Of a DNA stretch of 64,000 nt, positions 1-8,484 are shown in pieces. The notes under the pieces are model-generated. The model ran no database searches, was not told the origin of the DNA, and saw nothing but the letters and a program-made list of their open reading frames with translations. Position 1 is the first letter of the stretch. Each line of letters opens with the position of its first letter. The position numbers and the translations under genes were made by a program. The DNA is taken from contig NZ_CH672433.1 in NCBI RefSeq assembly GCF_000153025.1, forward strand, positions 293,456-357,455. Direction: 5' to 3'. Source of the DNA: Marinomonas sp. MED121. Its GTDB lineage: Bacteria; Pseudomonadota; Gammaproteobacteria; Pseudomonadales; Marinomonadaceae.

Positions 1-272
1 CTGCCATTGCCCTGATATACCTATCCGTTCTAGCCACTGTGGTGGGTTATGGTTTGTGGAGCTATCTACTTAAGAAATACCCAGCAGCACAAGTTGCCCC
101 TTTAACCTTAGGCGTACCTGTTGTTGGTTTATCTTCAGCTGCATTAATTTTGAATGAGAGCATTAGCCAAGCCCAGTGGATAGGCATTAGCTTGGTCGTT
201 ATAGGCCTGTTGGTGAATACCTTTGGCGCTAAACTTTTAGCCAGCTTATTTAAAACCAAACCTGTTACCTAA
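1..272 (+). CDS. EamA/DMT-family transporter, C-terminal end (partial)
   Basis: The reading frame is open from the left edge of the window (codons from base 3) to a stop at 270-272, so this is the last ~90 residues of a gene that starts upstream. The visible part has the two final membrane helices of a drug/metabolite transporter. The stretch VAPLTLGVPVVGLSSAALIL followed by a conserved E-x(6)-W-I-G helix is typical of EamA-type exporters for amino acids or related metabolites. It lies only 13 bases before the GlxA-type regulator on the same strand, so the two may be co-transcribed. The substrate cannot be told from this fragment. Confidence 0.8.
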   Translation, partial: AIALIYLSVLATVVGYGLWSYLLKKYPAAQVAPLTLGVPVVGLSSAALILNESISQAQWIGISLVVIGLLVNTFGAKLLASLFKTKPVT

Positions 273-285
273 TAGAGCGACTAAG

Positions 286-1251
286 ATGACACCTATTTAT
301 ATCTTGGTGCTGCCCAATACCCTCTTATTAGATGCGATTGGGCCAGCCGAAGTCTTTCAATATGCCAATCGTATTCATCAAAAACGTGGTGGAGACCCCT
401 TATATCAATTGCATTTTGTCGGACCAGAAAGCGGTGCGAGCAACTCACTAGGTTTACCTCTAAATCTTGCCCCTTTGCCGGATACAATCCAAGCCAATGC
501 TTGGTTGATTATTGCAGGTTTAGTAGGTGATGAAATCCCTCTTGAAACAACCGCAATTCGTTCTGCCTGCCAATGGCTAAAGCAACATAAGTTTGAGCGT
601 TACATCAGTGTTTGTGCGGGCTCTCTTATCATGGCAAAAGCAGGTCTACTTAAAGATAAAAAGTGCACCACACACCATCTTCATCTTGATGATTTAAGAG
701 CACTCGTAACACCTAATCAAGTATTGGAAAATCGTCTATTTGTTGTGGATGATAATACCTATACGAGTGCTGGTGTGACCGCTGGAATAGATCTCGCCCT
801 CTATCTGGTACAAGAAGATAATCAAGCGCAATTAGCAGCGGATATAGCCCAATACATGGTGCTATTTTCAAGACGTGGCAGCCAAGACCCTAGCTTTTCT
901 CCTTGGCTTGAACACAGGAATCATCTCCATCAAAAAGTACACCTAGTACAAAATGCTATTCAATCTAACCCTGCTAAAAATTGGTCATTGCATGAACTGG
1001 CTCAAATCGCCCATTGCAGTACCAGACACCTAGCGCGACTTTTTAAAAAAGAAGCCAAGGTCACCACTAAAGAATACACCTATAAACTGAGATTAAATCT
1101 GGCTCAGCAATTACTACAAACCTCAGATCTTCCTATCGAAAATATTGCTAGCCAGTGCGGCTTTGAAGATAGCCGTCAGTTCAGACGCCTTTGGTCACGC
1201 TACTTTCAACAAGCCCCTTCTATTTTTCGTTTAGAGAATCAATCTCTTTAA
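286..1251 (+). CDS. GlxA-family transcriptional regulator (DJ-1/PfpI + AraC HTH)
   Basis: This 321-residue protein has an N-terminal DJ-1/PfpI-like domain (about 1-170), with Cys110 in the nucleophile-elbow sequence SVCAGS, and a C-terminal AraC-type double helix-turn-helix (about 222-318) ending in the usual CGFEDSRQFRRLWSRYF signature. GlxA-type proteins are activators whose amidase-like domain senses a small metabolite, often a quaternary amine, amino acid or aldehyde; they are not proven enzymes. The gene follows the transporter end closely, and a plausible target is that transporter, but no operator was recognised. The ligand is unknown. Confidence 0.85.
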   Translation: MTPIYILVLPNTLLLDAIGPAEVFQYANRIHQKRGGDPLYQLHFVGPESGASNSLGLPLNLAPLPDTIQANAWLIIAGLVGDEIPLETTAIRSACQWLKQHKFERYISVCAGSLIMAKAGLLKDKKCTTHHLHLDDLRALVTPNQVLENRLFVVDDNTYTSAGVTAGIDLALYLVQEDNQAQLAADIAQYMVLFSRRGSQDPSFSPWLEHRNHLHQKVHLVQNAIQSNPAKNWSLHELAQIAHCSTRHLARLFKKEAKVTTKEYTYKLRLNLAQQLLQTSDLPIENIASQCGFEDSRQFRRLWSRYFQQAPSIFRLENQSL

Positions 1252-1387
1252 GCTAGAAAGCCAAACTCACCTCAATAATAAAATTCGTCATAAATATGTG
1301 AAATTGAATAAACTTAAAGACATCTGTTCATTTTCCATTAACTTAACCATGTTAATGATAAGACAATAAACAAATACTGTGCCTAAG

Positions 1388-1650
1388 GGAGCCTGCGATT
1401 AAGTCACCTCTTCTCAGTCTTTTCAGAAAAAGTATCACACAAGGCGTTACTTTGACGTAATGTAGGTACCTTTCGAGAAGTGACAACACAGGGTGTGACT
1501 TTTTCTGAAAGACCCGAAGGGCGTGGTCTAAAAGACCTATCTTTATGTTGAAGAGCTTATCAATAGAATCACTATTAAGTTGCGCTCCTCGCTATAAATC
1601 TAGGGGCTTTTATCCACACGCTGAGGCGGGAGGGCTTATTCGCAGGCTCC
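1388..1650. mobile_element. IS5-like miniature inverted-repeat element (MITE), 263 bp
   Basis: The ends are near-perfect inverted repeats: GGAGCCTGCGATTAAG at 1388-1403 and, on the other strand, GGAGCCTGCGAATAAG at 1650-1635 (15 of 16 match). They are flanked by direct repeats CTAAG at 1383-1387 and 1651-1655, which fit a target-site duplication. The end sequence resembles the termini of IS5-family elements as I remember them (about 13 of 16 positions), and CTAA fits that family's YTAR target preference. There is no transposase gene inside, so the element would need a transposase in trans. It ends 67 bases before the likely start of the response regulator and may influence its expression. Confidence 0.75.
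1417..1513. repeat. Internal long hairpin inside the miniature element
   Basis: The arm at 1417-1440 (GTCTTTTCAGAAAAAGT then ATCACAC) pairs with the arm at 1493-1513 (GTGTGACTTTTTCTGAAAGAC), with small bulges and a loop of about 52 bases. Internal hairpins are common in MITEs. Confidence 0.6.
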
Positions 1651-1721
1651 CTAAGCTCAATTGATAATGTTTAAATAATAAGTACTTCATAATAATGATA
1701 AAAAAGGAAGAGACTCTGGGC

Positions 1722-2483
1722 ATGTCTGAGACCCTAAAAAAGACAGTATTAGTTGTGGATGATGATGCTGATATCCGCACCTTATTATCTGATGCACTAC
1801 AGCAAAAAGGTTACCTTGCTTTGCTAGCAGAGAATGGCGAACAAATGTGGCAACAGCTTGAAGCCGAGCCTGTTTCCCTCATCATCATGGACCTTTACCT
1901 ACAAGATGAAGATGGGCTACAACTGGCTCGTGAAGTCAGAGAAATACATCAAGTCCCCATCATGATGCTAACCGGCATAGGCGATGAAACAGATCGTATT
2001 CTCGGACTAGAGCTGGCCGCTGATGATTATATGATGAAGCCCTTTAGCATGCGCGAAGTCATGGCACGTATTCATGCACTGATAAGACGTTCTACTCAGC
2101 TAACACCTCCAATTGCCAATCAACTTTCCCATACGTTAGAAGAAGCACATCAATGTTTGAGTTTTGGCCCTTGGTTATTAGATCTCACCGCACGCCAATT
2201 ACAGGATAATAAAGGCAATTTAGTGGTGCTGACTTTAGGTGAGTTTTCACTGTTAGAAGCCTTAGCGCTTCATCCTGATAGAATCCTTACTCGAGAACAG
2301 CTCTTAGATATGAGCCGAGGGTTAGAAACCGAGGTGTTCGATCGCACCATAGATGTTTTGATTTTACGTCTACGTCGAAAAATAGAAGCGAACCCTAAAA
2401 CCCCAGAATTTATCAAAACTCAAAGAGGGCTAGGCTATTTATTCCAAGGGCCTGTACGAACGAATGAACCCATGACGTCCTAG
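1722..2483 (+). CDS. OmpR/TorR-type response regulator
   Basis: A two-domain response regulator of 253 residues. The receiver domain has the acidic pair D13/D14, the phospho-acceptor Asp57 (IIMDLYL), Thr84 and Lys106 (MMKPF). The C-terminal winged helix has the OmpR-type pattern LTLGEFSLLEAL and a final QRGLGYLF. I place the start at ATG 1722, preceded by AAGGAAGAG. The in-frame ATG at 1695 has no ribosome-binding site and would add nine residues. The next gene, 91 bases downstream, is the cognate hybrid kinase by position. Together with the sugar transporter genes further on, this suggests a two-component system controlling sugar uptake. That target is inferred from position only. Confidence 0.9.
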   Translation: MSETLKKTVLVVDDDADIRTLLSDALQQKGYLALLAENGEQMWQQLEAEPVSLIIMDLYLQDEDGLQLAREVREIHQVPIMMLTGIGDETDRILGLELAADDYMMKPFSMREVMARIHALIRRSTQLTPPIANQLSHTLEEAHQCLSFGPWLLDLTARQLQDNKGNLVVLTLGEFSLLEALALHPDRILTREQLLDMSRGLETEVFDRTIDVLILRLRRKIEANPKTPEFIKTQRGLGYLFQGPVRTNEPMTS

Positions 2484-2574
2484 TTATTTTATCCAATATA
2501 GAATTTGTATAACGAAGCACTTTTCAGCTTAAAATTTTTAACTTAGCTCTCTTCAACTTAAAGCAGGGGCAAAA

Positions 2575-5199
2575 ATGCGACTAACCAGTTTACGTCATAA
2601 AACCACCATCGCCGTCTTAGCGATCAGTCTGGTGGCCTTTTTTATGGTGGCGATTGGTTGGCAAGCCATGCGTTTAAGTGAAGCCACCTTATCTGAATTT
2701 GAAGCACAAACCTTACCCGAGATAAGCACAGCACTCACCTTAGCGGAAGGGGTTGCCCAGCTCGCCGCCATTGCCCCTTACACAGCAGAATCGGGCCGCC
2801 CTTTTCAGCTACAAAGTGAAGCAAAGAAAATAGAACAGCGCTTTTATGAGCTAAGCACAGTGGCCCAAACCTTAGCTGACACAGAGTTTAAAGAGGATAT
2901 TTTTACTCGACTTGAGGTACTTCAAGCTAGCCTAACTGAGCTTATTTCCTTGGTAGAAGAAGAGCTCTTTATTCGAGAAGATAGTCTAGCCCTTCAGTTT
3001 CAAATTCGAGCACTGGCTCAATCTCAATTGCCACTTACCATTGAATCAGACGTGGGTCTAAGCTGGCTACTGGATCTTATCGAGCGACCTAAACTCACGC
3101 CTTCTTTCATTATTGATGAGCTCGATTTTTTAAATCATCCCTCACCCATAGTGGTCGAAACCGCCCAAAGCTTGCACCAAGCCCATATGAGGCTTGCCGC
3201 CATACAGGAAAGAAAAAACTATCTGCTGATTTCTGTCAGAGCCAAATCTGAACAACTTAGCCAGCATGTGAGTCACTTTGTTGGTGGTTTACAGAAGAAA
3301 GTGAGTCAGCAAAGACAGTCAGTGGCAGATGTAGTGAGCTATGGCCAAAGTTGGATCTTAGGCATTTCTATCTTTTTGCTTTTAGGCCTAGCGCGTTTGT
3401 ATTTTTATAGCCGTGGTATCACCCATGATCTTGGGGTTGTTACAGCCGAAATGTCCTTGTTGGCCCAAGGCAGTATCGATTCAAAGCAAGCCAAGATTAA
3501 ACGTAATGATGAGATAGGCACGCTCGCTGATACCTTTGATGTGTTCCGCCAAGATGCGATACGCCGCCAAGAAATGACCGCCGAGATGTCCAAGCAAAAA
3601 GACCTATTAGAAACCATCTTCAATAATATCAATGATGGTCTGAGTGTATTCTCCTCCCAAGGTTTATTAGTGGCATGGAATCCAAGATACGAAAGCTTAT
3701 TTTCATTTCAGCCAGACCAGCTTTATTTAGGAATGCCGATCACACAAGTACAAGCCTTACTTCATCAACAGAACCCAAGCTCAGATCCAGACTTTCTAGT
3801 ACAAGACTTAACCCAAGACAGATACCATACAAGCAAGCAGTTTGAGCAGCATTTTAGTTCAGGCAAGGTGATTGAGTTTCGTAGCCAGCCCATGCCAGAA
3901 GGCGGTTTCGTGACCCTCTATAGCGATCTCACTGAACGTAAGAATGTCGAACAACAACTACATCAAGCACAAAAAATGGATATGCTTGGTCAACTCACAG
4001 GCGGTGTCGCCCATGACTTTAATAACCTTTTAGCGGCAATTATGGGCAACCTTGAAATGCTTTCAGATTCCGGCCCATTTAACCCTAATCAGCAAAAGTA
4101 TTTAGATAGAGCCCAGTTAGTGTCAGAGAAAAGTCGCAACCTAGTACAAAGGCTTTTAGCCTTTAGTCGCCGCCAACCGCTTTTTCCTGAAGCCACTCAA
4201 ATAGATGTTTTAATTGAAGGCATGCTAGATCTTATTGACTATAGTGCTGGTCAAAACATCAAGGTGGTACAAAAACTTAACTGCCCAAATGCCCATTGTT
4301 TGATCGATGCCTCCCAACTTGAAAATGCGTTATTAAATCTCGCCCTGAACAGTAGCGCCGCCATGCCAAACGGCGGCGAGCTTAGCTTTGAGACCAAATC
4401 ATGCGAACTCATCAAGACAGATGAAAGCCTAGAGTCAAGCCAGAAGTTTCAAGCAGCTATCATGATAGAGATAAAAGACACAGGCCTTGGGATAAGTCCT
4501 GAACTTATCCCCAGAATTATCGAACCCTTCTTTACCACTAAACCCATAGGTAAAGGCAGTGGGTTAGGATTAAGTACCATTTATGGCTTTATTAGACAAA
4601 GTGGCGGAGAGCTTGAGATCACATCAGAACCTAATCAGTGGACTAAAGTACGCCTTATTTTGCCCTTGATGAAAGCCGAGCCATTAAATGAGACTTCCTC
4701 TCTTAATGACAAAACAATCAGAAATACAGATCTGTTTAATGATAATTATTCAGACCTCACTTCAAAAAAAGCGTCAGAAAAGCTCCTAGAACAACCTTCA
4801 AAAAAAGCGTCAGCCCCCCCCCTAGAACAACCTTTAAAAACATCTTTCCCAATGCAAGCAGGGCAAAGAATTTGGCTTGTGGAAGATGACCTTCAAGTCG
4901 CCAATGTGCTTGCAGATCAATTACAAAGTTTAGGCTTATCGGTAAGCCATTTTGAAAGCGCAGAAGATGTGTTGGATATGCTGGAGTATGACAGCGCCGA
5001 CCTTATTTTGTCGGACATCAATTTAGCAGGCGAGATAAACGGCATCAGCCTTGCCCATCAAATAGGCCAACCTATTTTATTAATGTCCGGTTTACCAAAA
5101 GTCCAATTAGAGCAAGAGTATCATTTATTAGCGTCAGACCAATTCCTTCAAAAGCCCTTTAATATCAATACTCTAAAGGAAATATTTCAGCTAGGTTAA
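2575..5199 (+). CDS. TorS-like hybrid sensor histidine kinase (HAMP-PAS-HisKA-HATPase-REC)
   Basis: An 874-residue inner-membrane kinase. It has TM1 (about 11-32), a helical periplasmic sensor resembling the TorS type (about 33-255), TM2 (about 258-279), a HAMP linker, a PAS domain (about 345-460), a HisKA domain with phospho-His480 (VAHDFNN), and an ATPase domain with the N box near 583 and DTGLGI near 636. A C-terminal receiver carries Asp814 (LSDINL). TorS-class kinases sense through a periplasmic binding protein, and two such proteins are encoded just downstream, so one of them may be its partner. The linker before the receiver contains a 36-bp tandem duplication and a run of nine C. No separate Hpt domain is visible. 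Confidence 0.88.
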   Translation: MRLTSLRHKTTIAVLAISLVAFFMVAIGWQAMRLSEATLSEFEAQTLPEISTALTLAEGVAQLAAIAPYTAESGRPFQLQSEAKKIEQRFYELSTVAQTLADTEFKEDIFTRLEVLQASLTELISLVEEELFIREDSLALQFQIRALAQSQLPLTIESDVGLSWLLDLIERPKLTPSFIIDELDFLNHPSPIVVETAQSLHQAHMRLAAIQERKNYLLISVRAKSEQLSQHVSHFVGGLQKKVSQQRQSVADVVSYGQSWILGISIFLLLGLARLYFYSRGITHDLGVVTAEMSLLAQGSIDSKQAKIKRNDEIGTLADTFDVFRQDAIRRQEMTAEMSKQKDLLETIFNNINDGLSVFSSQGLLVAWNPRYESLFSFQPDQLYLGMPITQVQALLHQQNPSSDPDFLVQDLTQDRYHTSKQFEQHFSSGKVIEFRSQPMPEGGFVTLYSDLTERKNVEQQLHQAQKMDMLGQLTGGVAHDFNNLLAAIMGNLEMLSDSGPFNPNQQKYLDRAQLVSEKSRNLVQRLLAFSRRQPLFPEATQIDVLIEGMLDLIDYSAGQNIKVVQKLNCPNAHCLIDASQLENALLNLALNSSAAMPNGGELSFETKSCELIKTDESLESSQKFQAAIMIEIKDTGLGISPELIPRIIEPFFTTKPIGKGSGLGLSTIYGFIRQSGGELEITSEPNQWTKVRLILPLMKAEPLNETSSLNDKTIRNTDLFNDNYSDLTSKKASEKLLEQPSKKASAPPLEQPLKTSFPMQAGQRIWLVEDDLQVANVLADQLQSLGLSVSHFESAEDVLDMLEYDSADLILSDINLAGEINGISLAHQIGQPILLMSGLPKVQLEQEYHLLASDQFLQKPFNINTLKEIFQLG
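4761..4832 (+). repeat. 36-bp tandem duplication with C9 tract in the kinase linker
   Basis: Two adjacent 36-bp units (4761-4796 and 4797-4832) encode SKKASEKLLEQP and SKKASAPPLEQP. Each contains a run of seven A, and the second contains nine consecutive C (4814-4822). The units lie between the ATPase and receiver domains. Slippage in the C tract would shift the frame and remove the receiver. Confidence 0.9.
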
Positions 5200-5349
5200 G
5201 CTTATATTTCAATTATTACAAAGAAATTTTCATTCTGAAATTCGCCATTAGTTTTTGTTTTACATAGTGATTAAGCAGCCAAATAAACCGCTGTCACTGG
5301 CAACCATTGTCAGTCATAAAACAACAAAAACAATTTTGGAGTCACTATC

Positions 5350-6369
5350 ATGAAATTTTCTTTGCGCAAGCTTGCAGGTGTTATCGCCCTTACCAGTCTA
5401 TCCACCAGCGTACTCGCTGAAAGCGATATTATTGGTCTTATCACCAAAACCAATACCAACCCTTTCTTTGTCAAAATGAAAGAAGGTGCACAACAAAAAG
5501 CCAGTGAGCTTGGAGTTGAATTAAGAACCTTTGCAGGCCGTTATGACGGCGATAATGAATCACAGGTTCAAGCCATTGAAAACCTCATTGCCTCTGGCGC
5601 AAAAGGCATTCTCATTACCCCAAGTGACCCAGCAGGTATTGTACCTAGCATCCAAAAAGCCCGTGATGCAGGTCTATTGGTTATTGCCCTAGATACCCCA
5701 CTAAGTCCAGCCAATGCTGCAGACATGACCTTTGCCACAGATAACTTTAAAGCAGGTGAAATGATTGGCCAATGGGCAAAAGCGCGAATGGGCGAGAAAG
5801 CCAAAGATGCCCGTATTGCACTGCTGGATCTTAGCACTAGCCAAATTACTGTGGATGTTGCCCGTGACCAAGGTTTCTTAAAAGGCTTTGGTATCGACAT
5901 TAAAAATGCAGGCCGTATTGGGGATGAAACCGACCCAAGAATTGTCGGCAATGATGTGACTCAAGGCTCTGAAGAAGGCGGTCGCCGCGCCATGGAAAAC
6001 CTACTACAAAAAGATCCTGGTATTAATCTGGTTTACACCATCAATGAGCCTGCCGCAGCGGGTGCTTATGAAGCCTTGAAATCCTTTGGGCTTGAGAAAG
6101 ACGTCACCATAGTTTCTGTCGATGGCGGCTGCCCTGGTGTACGAAACGTACGTGACCATGTAATTGGCGCAACCTCCATGCAGTTCCCATTAGAGATGGC
6201 ATCACAAGGAGTAACCTCTATTGTTGAGTTCGCTAAAACAGGTACACGCCCTAGTGCTTCTGACGGGTTAGATTTCTTCGATACTGGGGTGCAGCTCGTG
6301 ACAGACAATCCAACTCAGAATGTTCAATCAATTAACTCAAACACTGGCCTTGCCATGTGCTGGGGTTAA
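5350..6369 (+). CDS. frcB: Sugar ABC transporter periplasmic binding protein (FrcB-like)
   Basis: A 339-residue type-I periplasmic binding protein of the ribose/fructose group. The signal peptide ends at SVLA-ES (about residue 24). The mature protein opens with the family pattern [15 protein letters not shown] and has the hinge and ligand motifs [14 protein letters not shown] and VSVDGGCPG. The single-domain ATPase and the 360-residue permease downstream match the FrcBCA fructose transporter architecture better than RbsABC or AraFGH, so fructose (or mannose/ribose) is the likely substrate. A good ribosome-binding site (TTTGGAG) precedes the ATG. A strong stem-loop follows the stop codon and probably keeps this gene more highly expressed than the membrane components. 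Confidence 0.85.
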   Translation: MKFSLRKLAGVIALTSLSTSVLAESDIIGLITKTNTNPFFVKMKEGAQQKASELGVELRTFAGRYDGDNESQVQAIENLIASGAKGILITPSDPAGIVPSIQKARDAGLLVIALDTPLSPANAADMTFATDNFKAGEMIGQWAKARMGEKAKDARIALLDLSTSQITVDVARDQGFLKGFGIDIKNAGRIGDETDPRIVGNDVTQGSEEGGRRAMENLLQKDPGINLVYTINEPAAAGAYEALKSFGLEKDVTIVSVDGGCPGVRNVRDHVIGATSMQFPLEMASQGVTSIVEFAKTGTRPSASDGLDFFDTGVQLVTDNPTQNVQSINSNTGLAMCWG

Positions 6370-6414
6370 CTTTCCTTAGATCAAATAGCATTTTGAATTG
6401 AAAGCCATCTCCTT

Positions 6415-6455
6415 GCCTTTAGTCAGGTAATGCATACCCGACTAAAGGCCTTTTT
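6415..6455 (+). terminator. Intra-operon terminator/attenuator between frcB and frcC
   Basis: The arm GCCTTTAGTCAGGTA (6415-6429) pairs with TACCCGACTAAAGGC (6435-6449) over a 5-base loop with one mismatch, and a T5 run follows. It lies between the binding-protein and permease genes, where partial termination is a common way to set different protein levels. Confidence 0.85.
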
Positions 6456-6472
6456 ACTGCTCGGAGTAATCT

Positions 6473-7555
6473 ATGAGTTCTGTTAAACCCAATACCTCAA
6501 CGCCAGTCCTTGAACACGATCAAGTGGCAGATAACACCGCTGGGTATGTGGCAAATTTTTCGGTGAAAGAAAGCCCTATATTGCGGCTTAAAAAGCTTCT
6601 TCACACTTACCCTATTGCGGCTCCCAGCATCGTTTTATTATTAGCGATTTTTGGCTTTAGCCTGTTAATTGGTAACCGCTTTTTACACCCTTTTAACTTG
6701 TCGCTTATTCTGCAACAAGTAACCATAATCGGTGTTATTGGGGTCGCTCAAACCCTGATTATTTTAACCGCAGGTATCGACTTATCCGTCGGCGCTATCA
6801 TGGTGCTCTGCTCTGTGGTGATGGGCCGTATGGCCATAGATTTAGGCCTAGAAGCTTGGTTAGCCCTAGCCCTTGGTATTTCTGTCGGTGCCCTAGCGGG
6901 ATTTATTAATGGCCTGCTCATTACTCGATTAAAAATCCCCCCCTTCATTGCCACCCTAGGTTCCTGGAATGTCTTTTTCGCCATTAACCTTTGGTATTCC
7001 AAGAGTGAAACCATTCGTTCGCAAGACATCTCCTCTATCGCCCCGCTTCTACAATGGACAGGAGAAACCATTAACTTTTTTGGCGCAAGGCTAACCTACG
7101 GCTCCTTGCTCATGTTGGGGCTCTTCTTTTTAATCTGGTACGCCCTTAACTGGACCTCTTGGGGCCGACATGTTTATGCCACAGGGGATGACCCAGATGC
7201 AGCGCGCTTAGCCGGTATTCAAACCAATCGCATCCTAATGTCAGTCTATGTGCTTGCAGGTATTGTCTGTGCCGTCGGAGCTTGGGTGTTAATTGGCCGT
7301 ATTGGTTCGATCAGCCCACAAGCTGGTTACACCGCCAATTTAGACAGTATCACTGCTGTGGTGATAGGTGGCTGTAGTCTCTTTGGTGGACGTGGTTCAA
7401 TCTATGGCACCTTGATTGGCGCCCTAGTAGTCGGTGTATTTAGAAACGGATTAGCCCTTGCTGGTGTCGATGTACTTTGGCAAGAATTTACCGTGGGGAT
7501 ATTAATCATCTTAGCCGTTGGCGTTGACCAATGGATTCGAAGAGGAACGGCATAA
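6473..7555 (+). CDS. frcC: Sugar ABC transporter permease (FrcC-like)
   Basis: A 360-residue inner-membrane permease of the RbsC/FrcC family with about nine to ten hydrophobic helices and a cytoplasmic N-terminal tail of some 50 residues. The conserved permease stretches LTAGIDLSVGAIM, FINGLLITRLKIPPFIATLG and GGCSLFGGRGSIYGT are all present. GGAG lies just upstream of ATG 6473. Its stop codon overlaps the start of the ATPase gene by one base (TAATG), which indicates translational coupling. It should form the pore of the transporter served by the upstream binding protein. Substrate assignment rests on the FrcBCA-like gene layout. Confidence 0.88.
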   Translation: MSSVKPNTSTPVLEHDQVADNTAGYVANFSVKESPILRLKKLLHTYPIAAPSIVLLLAIFGFSLLIGNRFLHPFNLSLILQQVTIIGVIGVAQTLIILTAGIDLSVGAIMVLCSVVMGRMAIDLGLEAWLALALGISVGALAGFINGLLITRLKIPPFIATLGSWNVFFAINLWYSKSETIRSQDISSIAPLLQWTGETINFFGARLTYGSLLMLGLFFLIWYALNWTSWGRHVYATGDDPDAARLAGIQTNRILMSVYVLAGIVCAVGAWVLIGRIGSISPQAGYTANLDSITAVVIGGCSLFGGRGSIYGTLIGALVVGVFRNGLALAGVDVLWQEFTVGILIILAVGVDQWIRRGTA

Positions 7556-8337
7556 TGAGCATAGATTATCAACAAACACCCGTGTTAAAAGCCTCAGGTC
7601 TAGTGAAACGTTATGGCAGTGTGACCGCCATAGATAATGCAGATTTCGAGCTTTACCCAGGAGAAATTCTTGCTGTTATCGGTGATAACGGTGCGGGTAA
7701 ATCGTCTTTGATTAAAGCCCTCTCAGGTGCCTTGGTGCCTGATGAAGGCGAGGTCTGGTTAGATGGGCAAAAGGTTGTGCTTAATACCCCTATGGAAGCC
7801 CGCGAATTAGGCATAGAAACCGTCTATCAAAATTTGGCCGTCTCTCCTGCCCTAAATATTGCGGATAACCTCTACTTAGGCCGTGAAATTCGCAAGCCCG
7901 GTTTTTTAGGTAAGTATCTAAGAATGCTAGATAAAAAAGCCATGGAACATAACGCTAAAGCAAAAATGACCGAACTTGGTCTGTTGACGATTCAGAATAT
8001 GAGTCAGGCAGTTGAGTCTCTTTCTGGTGGCCAACGCCAAGGGGTCGCCGTCGCTCGCTCTGCCCTCTTTGGTAGTAAGGTGGTTATCATGGACGAACCA
8101 ACTGCAGCGTTAGGGGTTAAAGAATCTCGTCGCGTCCTAAACTTAATCAAGGAAGTACGTGATAGAGGCTTACCCATTGTGCTTATCAGCCACAATATGC
8201 CCCATGTGTTTGAAGTAGCCGATCGTATCCACATCCATCGTCTTGGCAAGTGTGCGGGTATCGTCACGCCACAAAGCCATAGTATGTCAGATGCGGTTGC
8301 TATTATGACGGGGGCAATGGAAATTGAAGCCGCCTAG
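7555..8337 (+). CDS. frcA: Sugar ABC transporter ATP-binding protein, single-domain (FrcA-like)
   Basis: This ATPase of 260 residues carries Walker A GDNGAGKSS, the signature LSGGQRQG, Walker B VVIMDEPTAALG and the switch His in ISHNMPHV. RbsA/XylG-type sugar ATPases are usually about 500 residues with two nucleotide domains. This one has a single domain, as FrcA does. I chose ATG 7555, which overlaps the permease stop (TAATG) and follows AGAGGAA at a good distance. An in-frame ATG at 7531 lies inside the permease and lacks a site. It energises import together with the preceding permease. Confidence 0.88.
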   Translation: MSIDYQQTPVLKASGLVKRYGSVTAIDNADFELYPGEILAVIGDNGAGKSSLIKALSGALVPDEGEVWLDGQKVVLNTPMEARELGIETVYQNLAVSPALNIADNLYLGREIRKPGFLGKYLRMLDKKAMEHNAKAKMTELGLLTIQNMSQAVESLSGGQRQGVAVARSALFGSKVVIMDEPTAALGVKESRRVLNLIKEVRDRGLPIVLISHNMPHVFEVADRIHIHRLGKCAGIVTPQSHSMSDAVAIMTGAMEIEAA

Positions 8338-8402
8338 CCACCATAAAAACTGAATAGCAGAAAGCTAAATAACAAAAAAACTAAATAGCAGAAACCTTGG
8401 CA

Positions 8403-8444
8403 TAGGCCTTGATTCGTCGTCTAATGAGACAAGATCAGGGCCTA
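8403..8444 (+). other. Stem-loop between frcA and the second binding-protein gene
   Basis: TAGGCCTTGAT (8403-8413) pairs with ATCAGGGCCTA (8434-8444) with one G-T wobble position, and an inner GTCT/AGAC hairpin sits in the loop. No T run follows, so it is more likely an mRNA processing or stability element than an intrinsic terminator. Confidence 0.5.
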
Positions 8445-8484
8445 ACTTTACTGCAATATAAAACAGGACCTTCGTTTAAATAGT

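Noticed and set aside
4814..4822. C9 run as a sequencing error or frameshift in the kinase gene
   Set aside because: The frame is intact on both sides and a correct receiver domain follows, so the run is taken as real.
5568..5951. 127-codon open frame on the minus strand inside frcB
   Set aside because: Shadow of the well-supported binding-protein gene, with no start site and a low-complexity translation.
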